Assembly (NCBI RefSeq): GCF_036227265.1 | Contig: NZ_CP109446.1 | Location: 6,403,001-6,467,000, forward strand | DNA from: Streptomyces sp. NBC_01476 | Lineage (GTDB): Bacteria; Actinomycetota; Actinomycetes; Streptomycetales; Streptomycetaceae | DNA length: 64,000 nucleotides | Reading direction: 5' to 3' | Shown: in pieces, positions 52,449-59,831 of the stretch | Numbering within the stretch: the first letter of the stretch is position 1 | Layout: every line of letters starts with the position of its first letter | Translations under genes and position numbers: made by a program | The notes under the pieces: model-generated | Seen by the model: only the letters and a program-made list of their open reading frames with translations | The model's database searches: none | What the model was told of the DNA's origin: nothing

Positions 52449-52503
52449 GGCACGGTTCGGCGGGGCACCGTCCGTCCGCCGACCGCGAGGGAGTTCGGAG
52501 ACC

Positions 52504-53853
52504 TTGAGCCACAGGCAGCCGGCGCAGCCCGCCGCGGACCCGTACTTCCCCGCCAGCGGAGACGTCCGCTACCGGGTCCACCGCTACGAACTGGCGCTGG
52601 ACTACCGGCCCGTGTCGAACCGGCTCAAGGGCACCGCCCGGCTCAGCGCGGTGGCGGGCCAGGACCCGCTGCGGGAGTTCGCCCTCGACCTCGCCCCGGG
52701 GTTCCGGCTCGGCGGGGTGCTGGTCGACGGCCGCGACGCGCACTACACCCACCGGGCCGGCAAGCTGCGCGTCCGCCCGGCGAAGGCGCTGGAGCCGGGC
52801 GCCGCCTTCACCGCCGAGGTGCGGTACACCGGGAACCCCACGCCGGTCCGCAGCCCCTGGGGCGGCCTGGGCTGGGAGGAGCTGACCGACGGCGCGCTGG
52901 TGGCCAGCCAGCCGGTCGGCGCACCGTCGTGGTATCCGTGCAACGACCGACCCGCCGACAAGGCGTCCTACCAGATCTCGGTCACCGCCCCGTCCCCGTA
53001 CACCGTGGTCGTCAGCGGCCGGCTGCTGGCCAGGACCACCAGGGCGAGCAGCACCACCTGGGTCTACGAGCAGGCGGCGCCCACCTCCAGCTATCTGGTG
53101 ACCGTCTCCATCGGCCGCTACGAGACGGTGCGGCTCACCGGCCCGGCCGGCGGCTTCGACCCGCGCCGGCCGGTCCCGCAGCGGGCTTACGTGCCGGCCC
53201 GGCTGGTCCCCGAGTTCACCGTCGACTTCGGCCGGCAGACCCGGATGATGGACTTCTTCGAGGACGTCTTCGGGGCGTATCCCTTCGAGGAGTACGCCGT
53301 GGTGGTCGCCGACGAGGAACTCGACGTCCCGGTCGAGGCGCAGGGGCTGGCCACCTTCGGCACCAACCACCTGGGCGGCAAGCGCCATTCCGAGCGGCTG
53401 ATCGCCCATGAGCTGGCCCATCAGTGGTTCGGGAACAGCGTCTCGATCGCGGACTGGCGGCACATCTGGCTCAACGAGGGCTTCGCGAAGTACGCGGAGT
53501 GGCTCTGGTCGGAGCACTCCGGGGGCCCCACGGCCGCCGCGCACGCCGCCGCCGCGCACGCCCTGCTGGCCCGGCAGCGGCAGGACCTGCGGCTCGACGA
53601 CCCGGGACGGCGGCTGATGTTCGACGACCGGCTCTACGACCGCGGCGGCCTGACCGTGCACGCCCTGCGCCGCGCGCTCGGCGAGGGCACCTTCTTCCGG
53701 ATGATCAAGGGCTGGAGCGTGATACACCGCCACGGGGTGGTGACCACCGCGAGCCTGGCCGCGCACGCGCAGCAGTACACCTCCCTGCCGCTCGACGGAC
53801 TCTTCGCCGCCTGGTGCCGCCGCACCGCGCTGCCGCCGCTGCCACCGGGGTGA
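52504..53853 (+). CDS. M1-family zinc aminopeptidase
   Basis: A 449-residue metallopeptidase, shorter than classical PepN (about 850) because it lacks the C-terminal helical domain. The zinc site is HELAHQWFGN at about residues 301-310, with NEGFAKYAEW supplying the distal Glu. An N-terminal beta-saddle domain holds WYPCNDRPADKASY. EAQGLATFG replaces the usual GAMEN exopeptidase motif. The TTG at 52504 is favoured by GGAG just upstream; no ATG or GTG is available nearby. It is cotranscribed with the synthetase, so it may trim or degrade that enzyme's product. Confidence 0.88.
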   Translation: MSHRQPAQPAADPYFPASGDVRYRVHRYELALDYRPVSNRLKGTARLSAVAGQDPLREFALDLAPGFRLGGVLVDGRDAHYTHRAGKLRVRPAKALEPGAAFTAEVRYTGNPTPVRSPWGGLGWEELTDGALVASQPVGAPSWYPCNDRPADKASYQISVTAPSPYTVVVSGRLLARTTRASSTTWVYEQAAPTSSYLVTVSIGRYETVRLTGPAGGFDPRRPVPQRAYVPARLVPEFTVDFGRQTRMMDFFEDVFGAYPFEEYAVVVADEELDVPVEAQGLATFGTNHLGGKRHSERLIAHELAHQWFGNSVSIADWRHIWLNEGFAKYAEWLWSEHSGGPTAAAHAAAAHALLARQRQDLRLDDPGRRLMFDDRLYDRGGLTVHALRRALGEGTFFRMIKGWSVIHRHGVVTTASLAAHAQQYTSLPLDGLFAAWCRRTALPPLPPG

Positions 53854-53868
53854 ACAGGGTGAGCGGGC

Positions 53869-53893
53869 GCCGAGGGGGAGCGGCCCCTTCGGC
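53869..53893 (+). terminator. Hairpin between the M1 peptidase and the MFS gene
   Basis: A 10-bp stem with one G-T pair (GCCGAGGGGG with CCCCTTCGGC) and a 5-nt loop lies in the 55-nt gap between convergent genes. Confidence 0.6.
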
Positions 53894-53908
53894 ACCCGTG
53901 GAGCCGGC

Positions 53909-55072
53909 TCAGCCGGTGGCGGCCGTCCACCGGATGCGGGTGCTGCACACCGAGACCAGGACCGCCGACGCGGCGACCGCGCCCAGGCCCCACACCAGCC
54001 CGCTGGCGTTCGCTATGAAGCCGATGACCGGCGGCCCGGCGAGCAGGCCCACCGTGCCCATGGTGGCGACCACGGTCAGCGCGTCCGAGCCGCTCCTGGC
54101 CGCCGCCACGTACACGCACGGGGTCACGGCCGCGATCCCGAGGCCGACACAGGCGAAACCGATCAGCGCGGGCACCACACCGCCGCTCAGCAGCGCCAGC
54201 GCCAGCCCCGCGCCGGCCAGTGCGCTGCCGGACCGTACGATCCGGCCGTCGCCCCACCGGCTGCGCCAGCCGTCGGCGAAGATCCGGGCCAGCACCATCA
54301 TCACCGACACGACGGCGATCCCCAGGGGCGCCACCTCCGCCGACGCCTTGGCGACGTCCCTCATGTAGATGGCCGACCAGTCGTTCATGGCGCCCTCGGT
54401 CACCGTGCCGAAGACCATCGCGGCGCCCAGCCAGAGCGTCACCCGGGACGGCAGGGTCCACCGGCTACGGCTCTTGTCCTTCTTCTCCACCGCCTGGTCC
54501 TGCGTCAGCAGGCCGGGGACGCAGTAGCCGACGAGCAGCAGCAGGAGCGCGGCAGCGACCCCGAAGTGCACGATCACCCGCGAGGTCAGGGTGTTCATCC
54601 CGGAGGCCAGCAGCGCCGCGCCCAGCGACCCGCCGCTGAAGGTGGCATGGAGCTTGGCCATGGCGTTGCGCTCGTGGGCGACCTCCAGCGCCGCCCCCTG
54701 CGCGTTCATCGCGACGTTCAGGCCCCCCACCAGAGCGCCGTCGCAGAACATGACCAGCAGCGCCACCGGGTAGTTCGGCAGCGCCGACATCGCCAGCAGC
54801 AGCAGCGCAAGACCCGCAGCGGAGCCGAGGGCGACCTGCCGGGAGCCCAGCTTGCGCATCAGCGTCGCCACCAGCGGGAAGGCCGACACCGCCCCGATGC
54901 CGGTGGCCATCAGCAGCAGGCCGACCTCGGCGGCGGTCAGGCCGAGATGCGACTTGATCGCGGGGAGCCGCGACGCCCACGTGGCGTACTGGAAACCCAG
55001 CGAGAAGAACAGGGCACCGATGGCCAGTTGTCCCCGGCGGAAGGGGTCGTGCACGCGCAGCATAGGGTTCAT
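53909..55072 (-). CDS. MFS transporter of the PhyH-DUF6271 operon
   Basis: A 387-residue permease with about 12 hydrophobic segments. It opens RRGQLAIGALFFSLGFQYATWASRLP and resembles the small YbjJ-type MFS group. It is the last gene of the five-gene operon; its ATG overlaps the GNAT stop by 4 bp (ATGA). Export of the operon product or a related metabolite is the likely role. An internal ATG at 55063 is also possible. Confidence 0.88.
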   Translation of the reverse strand: MNPMLRVHDPFRRGQLAIGALFFSLGFQYATWASRLPAIKSHLGLTAAEVGLLLMATGIGAVSAFPLVATLMRKLGSRQVALGSAAGLALLLLAMSALPNYPVALLVMFCDGALVGGLNVAMNAQGAALEVAHERNAMAKLHATFSGGSLGAALLASGMNTLTSRVIVHFGVAAALLLLLVGYCVPGLLTQDQAVEKKDKSRSRWTLPSRVTLWLGAAMVFGTVTEGAMNDWSAIYMRDVAKASAEVAPLGIAVVSVMMVLARIFADGWRSRWGDGRIVRSGSALAGAGLALALLSGGVVPALIGFACVGLGIAAVTPCVYVAAARSGSDALTVVATMGTVGLLAGPPVIGFIANASGLVWGLGAVAASAVLVSVCSTRIRWTAATG

Positions 55073-55656
55073 CCCACTTCGTATTCTCGTGATGGTGCTC
55101 CGCTCGGCAGAGCGCCGGCCGGTGCCGGGTGTTCGGCTGTGGGGCGTTCGGCCTGTTCCGGTGGCAGGGACATCGACATGTACACAGAACCCGGGCCGTA
55201 GCCGGGGGAGTTGACCACCTCGCGCCGGGCGGTGAAACCGATGGCCGCCCAGAAGGTGTGGCTGCCGCCGACCGCGACCAGCGAGATCTGCTCGTACCCC
55301 AACTGCCGGGCACCGGCCGTCAGATGACGTACCAGGGCTTTGCCGAGCCCCCTGCCGCGCAGGTCCCGGGCGATGACGAGGTCGTGCAGATGGAGGTTGC
55401 GCGAGTGGAAGACGACCTCCTCCCGGCTGGTGAGGGCGGGTGACTCGGACCCGGGATACGGCAGCGCCAGCAGGTAGCCGGCCAGCCGCCGGCCGTGGTC
55501 CAGCGCGAAACAGGTCGCGGGGGACGCCCGGACCTTGGCCTCCAGCGCGGGCCGTCCCTCGCAGAGCCCGAGGGCGGTGTAGGCGCCGGCTTCCAGTGCG
55601 ACGATGGCGTCCCAGTCCTCCTCGGCGATACGGCGGATGCGTACCGGGTGGTTCAT
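55069..55656 (-). CDS. GNAT acetyltransferase of the PhyH-DUF6271 operon
   Basis: A 195-residue GNAT. The acetyl-CoA loop is HLHDLVIARDLRGRGLGKALV, where RGRGLG is the pyrophosphate-binding motif. SLVAVGGSHTFWAAIGF ends the core, and a Pro/Glu-rich tail follows. It overlaps the decarboxylase upstream and the MFS downstream by 4 bp each. In this setting it may acetylate the amine made by the decarboxylase, either as a biosynthetic or a self-protection step. Confidence 0.87.
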   Translation of the reverse strand: MNHPVRIRRIAEEDWDAIVALEAGAYTALGLCEGRPALEAKVRASPATCFALDHGRRLAGYLLALPYPGSESPALTSREEVVFHSRNLHLHDLVIARDLRGRGLGKALVRHLTAGARQLGYEQISLVAVGGSHTFWAAIGFTARREVVNSPGYGPGSVYMSMSLPPEQAERPTAEHPAPAGALPSGAPSREYEVG

Positions 55657-56831
55657 CGGCCGCCCGCCCTTCGGACGCAACGGCAGGGAAGGGGGCTGAA
55701 GCCGTTGAACCCCTGGGTCATGTAACTGACGGCGTAGGCACCGCTGGAGAGCACCCAGACCGGATCGCCCGACGCGACCGACGCGGGCACCCGCACCAGG
55801 CCGTGCGCGCGGGAGTAGGCGTCGTCGCTGTCGCAGGTGGGACCCGCGACGGTGGCCATGACGTACGGGCCGTCGGGCCGGGTGGGGAAGACCAGCCGGT
55901 ACTGCAACTCGTCCATCTCGTACAGGCCGTTGAACTTGCCGCAGCTCAAGTAGAGCCAGTACTGGGGTTCGCCGTCGGGTGCGTGGCGCCGGGAGAGCCG
56001 GGAGACATGGGCCCGCACGGCGCCCTGGTCGGCGATGAGATAGCGGCCCGGTTCCACCACGAAATCCAGTTCGTGCCCGGCCGCGTCCCGGCACTGCTGC
56101 ATCCCTTCCCGGATCACCGCGAACATCTTGTCCAGCGGCGGGTCGAGCGGCCGGCCCTTCTTGTCGAGATAGCCGAGCGCCGGCAGGCCGCCGCCGAGGT
56201 TGACGTACCGCAGCGACATGCCGCGACGGGTCAGGTCGCCCAGTACGTGCACCAGTTGGTCGAAAGCCCGCCGCCAGGCGTCGGCCGTCATCTGCTGGGA
56301 GCCGACGTGCACCGACAGGCCGGCCGGGTCGAGGCCGGTCTCCCGCGCCTTCGCCAGCACCGCCGAGGCGTCGTCGGCCGAACACCCGAATTTGTTGCTG
56401 AGCCCCCACAGGGCGCCCTGTCCGTCGGTGGCCAGCCGGCAGAAGACCCGGGAACCGGGGGCGTGCACGGCGAGCGCCGCGACGTCCTCCAGGCTGTCGG
56501 TGGCGAAATCGCGGATGCCCAGGCGGTAGGCCTCGGCGATGTCCGCGTCGGACTTGATGGTGTTGCCGTAGTGGATGCGGTCGCGTGGGACGCCGGCGTC
56601 GATGGCCTGCGAGATCTCCCGCAGGCTGGCCGCGTCGACTCCGCTGCCCTGCTCCGCGAGGCAGGACAGCACCTCGTCCACCGGGCAGGCTTTCATGGCG
56701 AAGCGCACCGATACGTCGGGCAGTTCCCGCAGCAGTGATGCGTAGCGTTCTTCGATTCCGGTGAGATCGAAGACGATCTGGTCGTCGGCGGTGGCCGACA
56801 GGGCGTCGAACAGAGCGTTCTCGTGCATCAT
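55653..56831 (-). CDS. Fold-III PLP-dependent amino-acid decarboxylase
   Basis: A 392-residue alanine-racemase-fold enzyme of the ornithine/diaminopimelate decarboxylase group (type III PLP). The PLP lysine is K47 in VRFAMKACP. LSVHVGSQ, LNLGGGLP-like VNLGGGLPALGY and EPGRYLIADQG contact the cofactor phosphate. The catalytic Cys is in PTCDSDDAYSR, as in ornithine decarboxylases. AYAVSYMTQGFNGF closes the site. Substrate is unknown; ornithine, lysine or a noncanonical amino acid are possible. It starts 8 nt after the DUF6271 stop with tandem ATGs. Confidence 0.92.
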   Translation of the reverse strand: MMHENALFDALSATADDQIVFDLTGIEERYASLLRELPDVSVRFAMKACPVDEVLSCLAEQGSGVDAASLREISQAIDAGVPRDRIHYGNTIKSDADIAEAYRLGIRDFATDSLEDVAALAVHAPGSRVFCRLATDGQGALWGLSNKFGCSADDASAVLAKARETGLDPAGLSVHVGSQQMTADAWRRAFDQLVHVLGDLTRRGMSLRYVNLGGGLPALGYLDKKGRPLDPPLDKMFAVIREGMQQCRDAAGHELDFVVEPGRYLIADQGAVRAHVSRLSRRHAPDGEPQYWLYLSCGKFNGLYEMDELQYRLVFPTRPDGPYVMATVAGPTCDSDDAYSRAHGLVRVPASVASGDPVWVLSSGAYAVSYMTQGFNGFSPLPCRCVRRAGGR

Positions 56832-56839
56832 GAAAGGTT

Positions 56840-58159
56840 TCAGCCGGGCAGCCGCTTGAGCCGGTGGAGGTCGGTGGCTCTGCTCGCCCGGATCATCGCC
56901 GACCAGGCTTCGGTGAGCAGGGCGTAGTCCTCGATGTCCCGGCGGGCCTCGTCCAGCAGCCGGGCCCGGCGCTCCGCCAGTGCCGAGGCGAACCGGGCGT
57001 ATCTGCCGCCGAGTCTGCGGTAGGTCCGGTCCAGGGCGTCCAGTCGCTGCACGTTCTCCGTGACGTCGAGACCGCTGCTCTCCCGCAGCAGTTCGACGAT
57101 CGCGGGCACCCGTATCCGGTGTTCGCCGTCGAGCAGCGTCTCGCCGGCCTTTTCCATCCGGTCGTAGACATGATTGAGGTAGAGCATCGACAGGAAGAAC
57201 TTCGCGAACCGCAGGTGATACGCCATGAATCCGGGATCGGTGCGCCGTTCACCGGTGTAGAAATTCACGATGTTCCGGTTGTGCAGGACGCCGGGCAAGG
57301 TGGCGTCGTGCACCAGATGGATGAGGAAGTAGTCGCTGCCGATGGTGTCGGTGGCCGGCATCAGCGGCACCTGTTCCTGCACCCCGGAAAAGGCGATGTT
57401 GCACATGTCCACCCGCATGGGATCGACCAGAGTGAGTGTCGCACGGTCGCGGGTGAACATTTCGGTGCCGGCGCCGCGGAAGGAGTCGTCGACAAACCGG
57501 CGTTTCTCCTCCTGCGGCCAGTGGAAAGGAGCCCACAGGCCGACCACTTCGTAATACACCTCGGGGTCGAGCCGGTACATCTCGTCGATGTCCACGGACA
57601 TCTCGCCGACGAAGGAACTGCCCACCATGGAAACGGGCTTGTCCCGGTGCCGGGCGTCGAGATCGGTTCCGGTCACCGAACTCGCCGCGTCCGCCGCGCG
57701 CTTTCCGAGCGAGCGGAGTTCATGGTGGATCGGAAAGACCGGCACCCCGTCGAGTTCCTGATAACGGCTGTCGGAATCCCGGCGGTGCACCGACGCGCAG
57801 CCGAGTGCGGCGGCGATCAGGAATGCCCGGTTGGTGCAGGCGCCGTAGGACAGTGCGGCCGGGAGCATGAGATCGAGGAGCAGTTCCGGCTTGTCCAGGC
57901 CGGCGGCGCCGATCACCTGCCGCAGGAATTCGCGCTGCGCGGCTTCGTCGAGATGGTGGGTGACGACTCCCGGCGTTGCCGGCAGGCCGCCGACGACCGC
58001 CGCGTGCCGGGTGAAGGAAGCCCGGTCGCAGGAGTCCAGGACCAGCAGGTGGACCTCGACGTCGAAGTTCTCGGCGGCGTACGCCGCCTCCTGGTGAACG
58101 GCGGAGATCGCCGCGGCGCACGGCCTGTTGGTGGGAAGGGCCAGACAGATTCGGCGCAT
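56840..58159 (-). CDS. DUF6271 protein, glycosyltransferase-like
   Basis: A 439-residue protein matching the streptomycete DUF6271 group. The N-terminal RRICLALPTNR and AENFDVEVHLLVLDS form a GT-A-like Rossmann start. ALGCASVHRRDSDSRYQELDG carries an Asp-Ser-Asp (D128, D130) in the position of a DxD metal-nucleotide motif. SVDIDEMYRLDPEVYYEVVGLW follows, and the last 130 residues are helical. It is probably cytoplasmic. GGAGAG lies 5 nt before the ATG at 58159, which is only 2 nt after the PhyH stop. Transferase activity is inferred from fold likeness and is unproven. Confidence 0.8.
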   Translation of the reverse strand: MRRICLALPTNRPCAAAISAVHQEAAYAAENFDVEVHLLVLDSCDRASFTRHAAVVGGLPATPGVVTHHLDEAAQREFLRQVIGAAGLDKPELLLDLMLPAALSYGACTNRAFLIAAALGCASVHRRDSDSRYQELDGVPVFPIHHELRSLGKRAADAASSVTGTDLDARHRDKPVSMVGSSFVGEMSVDIDEMYRLDPEVYYEVVGLWAPFHWPQEEKRRFVDDSFRGAGTEMFTRDRATLTLVDPMRVDMCNIAFSGVQEQVPLMPATDTIGSDYFLIHLVHDATLPGVLHNRNIVNFYTGERRTDPGFMAYHLRFAKFFLSMLYLNHVYDRMEKAGETLLDGEHRIRVPAIVELLRESSGLDVTENVQRLDALDRTYRRLGGRYARFASALAERRARLLDEARRDIEDYALLTEAWSAMIRASRATDLHRLKRLPG

Positions 58160-58161
58160 GG

Positions 58162-59346
58162 CTACTCTCCGGTCACCTGGTCAGGGTTCCGCGGGTGCCA
58201 GGAGTCGAGACCGAGCAGCTTGGCGCCCAGCTCGGTCAGCTCGGCGGGGCCGTACCGCAGGGACTCGTGCTTGGTGGCGTCGCCGACCAGCGTCGTGTTC
58301 CACTCCGGGGTGCTGAGTGTCCGCCAGGACTCGACGCGGGAGCGCCGCAGTTCCCGGTGCGACTCCAACGCGGGCATCATCGACAGGTACTGGGCGGCCC
58401 GCACCCCGTCGGCCGAGGTGTTCGGCGCCACGCCGTGTGCCAGCTGGCCGTTCCAGATCAGCAGGTCCCCGGCCTTCAGCTCCGGCCGGATGACCGGGAA
58501 TTCGGCCTGGTCGACGCTGGGGCGGATCGGGTCACGGTCGGCCGGCTGGAGCGGCTTCCACTCGTCGAACCGGCGGAACAGCTCGGGCGAGCACTGGAAT
58601 CCGCCGCGGTCCGGTGCGGTGTCGTTGAGCGCGATGATGCCCTGGACGCGCTGCGGGAGATCGTCGAGCGAAGTGTCGATGTCCCAGTGCAGCCTGATGT
58701 CGAAGCCGCGCTCGGTGGGCGCGATGAGCGCGCGGTCCCGGTTCTTGATGTTCGGCGGGTTGAGGTTGAGCCGGTCCTGGGTGACCCACAGCTCCTCGCA
58801 GTCCCAGACGTCGACGAACGCGTCGTACACCCGCTGGGTCTGGCGGCTGTTCCAGATGAGCTGGTGGTGGTACGCCTCGACGAAGCCGTAGATGTGCAGT
58901 TCGCGGTCCAGGTCCGAGCGGAATTCCCGGTCGTCGTACCAGGTTTCCGGCCGGTCGGGGTCGAGGCCCTGGAAGTCCCAGGTGAATGCGAGGAGTTCCG
59001 CGGCGGCTTCGGTGGTGATCGCCTGCTTCACCACCACATAGCCATAGGTCTGCCAGAAATCGAAGTCGGCCTCGGACAGGACACGCAGCTTCTGGGTCTT
59101 CCGCAGGCTCCGCAGTGGGGTCTGCGCGATATAGGTGTCGCCGTCCGAGCTGAAGTACGGGAGTTCACAGGAGGCTCGGTAAGGGCGGTTGGGCGCCAGC
59201 AAAACATCGCTCCAGGGTTCGGATGTTCTTGAGCGGTCACCGCGGGTCTGGCCCTCGGTGCGCGAGAAATCACGCACGGCAATGGGTGGCGCGGCCATGA
59301 CGAACGGAAAGCCTGGTGGTGGGGCTCGCAGATCCCGGCCGGTCAT
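58162..59346 (-). CDS. Phytanoyl-CoA dioxygenase (PhyH) family protein
   Basis: A 394-residue Fe(II)/2-oxoglutarate oxygenase. The metal triad is H220 and D222 (RLHWDID) with H304 (QLAHGVAPN); R316 (GVRAAQYLS) likely binds 2-oxoglutarate. An N-terminal extension of about 85 residues is not part of the core. Family members hydroxylate or desaturate small molecules, including carrier-bound or free amino acids. It is first in the operon and is followed 2 nt later by DUF6271. The start is uncertain: the ATG at 59346 has only a weak Shine-Dalgarno and the ATG at 59298 has none. The first 485 nt upstream contain no other gene. Confidence 0.87.
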   Translation of the reverse strand: MTGRDLRAPPPGFPFVMAAPPIAVRDFSRTEGQTRGDRSRTSEPWSDVLLAPNRPYRASCELPYFSSDGDTYIAQTPLRSLRKTQKLRVLSEADFDFWQTYGYVVVKQAITTEAAAELLAFTWDFQGLDPDRPETWYDDREFRSDLDRELHIYGFVEAYHHQLIWNSRQTQRVYDAFVDVWDCEELWVTQDRLNLNPPNIKNRDRALIAPTERGFDIRLHWDIDTSLDDLPQRVQGIIALNDTAPDRGGFQCSPELFRRFDEWKPLQPADRDPIRPSVDQAEFPVIRPELKAGDLLIWNGQLAHGVAPNTSADGVRAAQYLSMMPALESHRELRRSRVESWRTLSTPEWNTTLVGDATKHESLRYGPAELTELGAKLLGLDSWHPRNPDQVTGE

Positions 59347-59441
59347 GCCTATGGGTTCCCTGTGGGCTCCGTCAGCGGGCTTCCTCGTCCGCCCTCGGCG
59401 TCACGCCGCGGTTGTCGCTGCTGAACTCGCGTCTTCCTAAA

Positions 59442-59468
59442 ATGGATTAGACCATCTGCCGCTGTCAA
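59442..59468 (-). promoter_or_regulatory. Candidate promoter and operator of the PhyH operon
   Basis: On the minus strand TTGACA (59468-59463) is a perfect -35 box. Seven nt downstream is the palindrome ATGGTCTAATCCAT (59455-59442), which resembles the TGGTCTAGACCA-type site. This part of the 59347-59831 gap is richer in A and T than its surroundings. Confidence 0.45.
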
Positions 59469-59734
59469 ACGGTGAGTTGGGCCTGTGTGGTTCCCAACTC
59501 GGCTCCGTGGCTCTTTGGTTCACATAGTGTCAGCAATGAGGCGCTTACGGCGGAAGGAGTATTTTCAGCGCTTTTGATGGCTCCGGCACATGGGCCCGGG
59601 GCGATACGGCGGATTTCGTTGCCGTATGCAGTCTTATCCCTACCGCGGGTGACTTCCCGTCATTAGTAGCGGGTGAAGGGGTGTGTACGCAACGCGGCCG
59701 GTACGTACCGCACCGGAGTCGGCCGGGCTCACCC

Positions 59735-59781
59735 TTGACACCTCTGAGCGGGCTGAGCGAGTATCCGTTGGTCTGTACCAA
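59735..59781 (+). promoter_or_regulatory. Candidate promoter and operator of the GH3 gene
   Basis: TTGACA (59735-59740) and GAGTAT (59759-59764) are 18 nt apart, and the palindrome TTGGTCTGTACCAA (59768-59781) covers the predicted transcription start. This layout fits repression by a GntR-type regulator such as DasR, which controls chitin and GlcNAc genes in Streptomyces. Confidence 0.55.
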
Positions 59782-59831
59782 TGATCGCCGGGCGCGGTCA
59801 GTGCGTTGGCTCTACGTGGAAGGCCCAGTTG

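Noticed and set aside
59472..59666. A 64-codon ORF in the gap before the GH3 gene
   Set aside because: No ribosome-binding site, no known motif and it lies across the promoter region.
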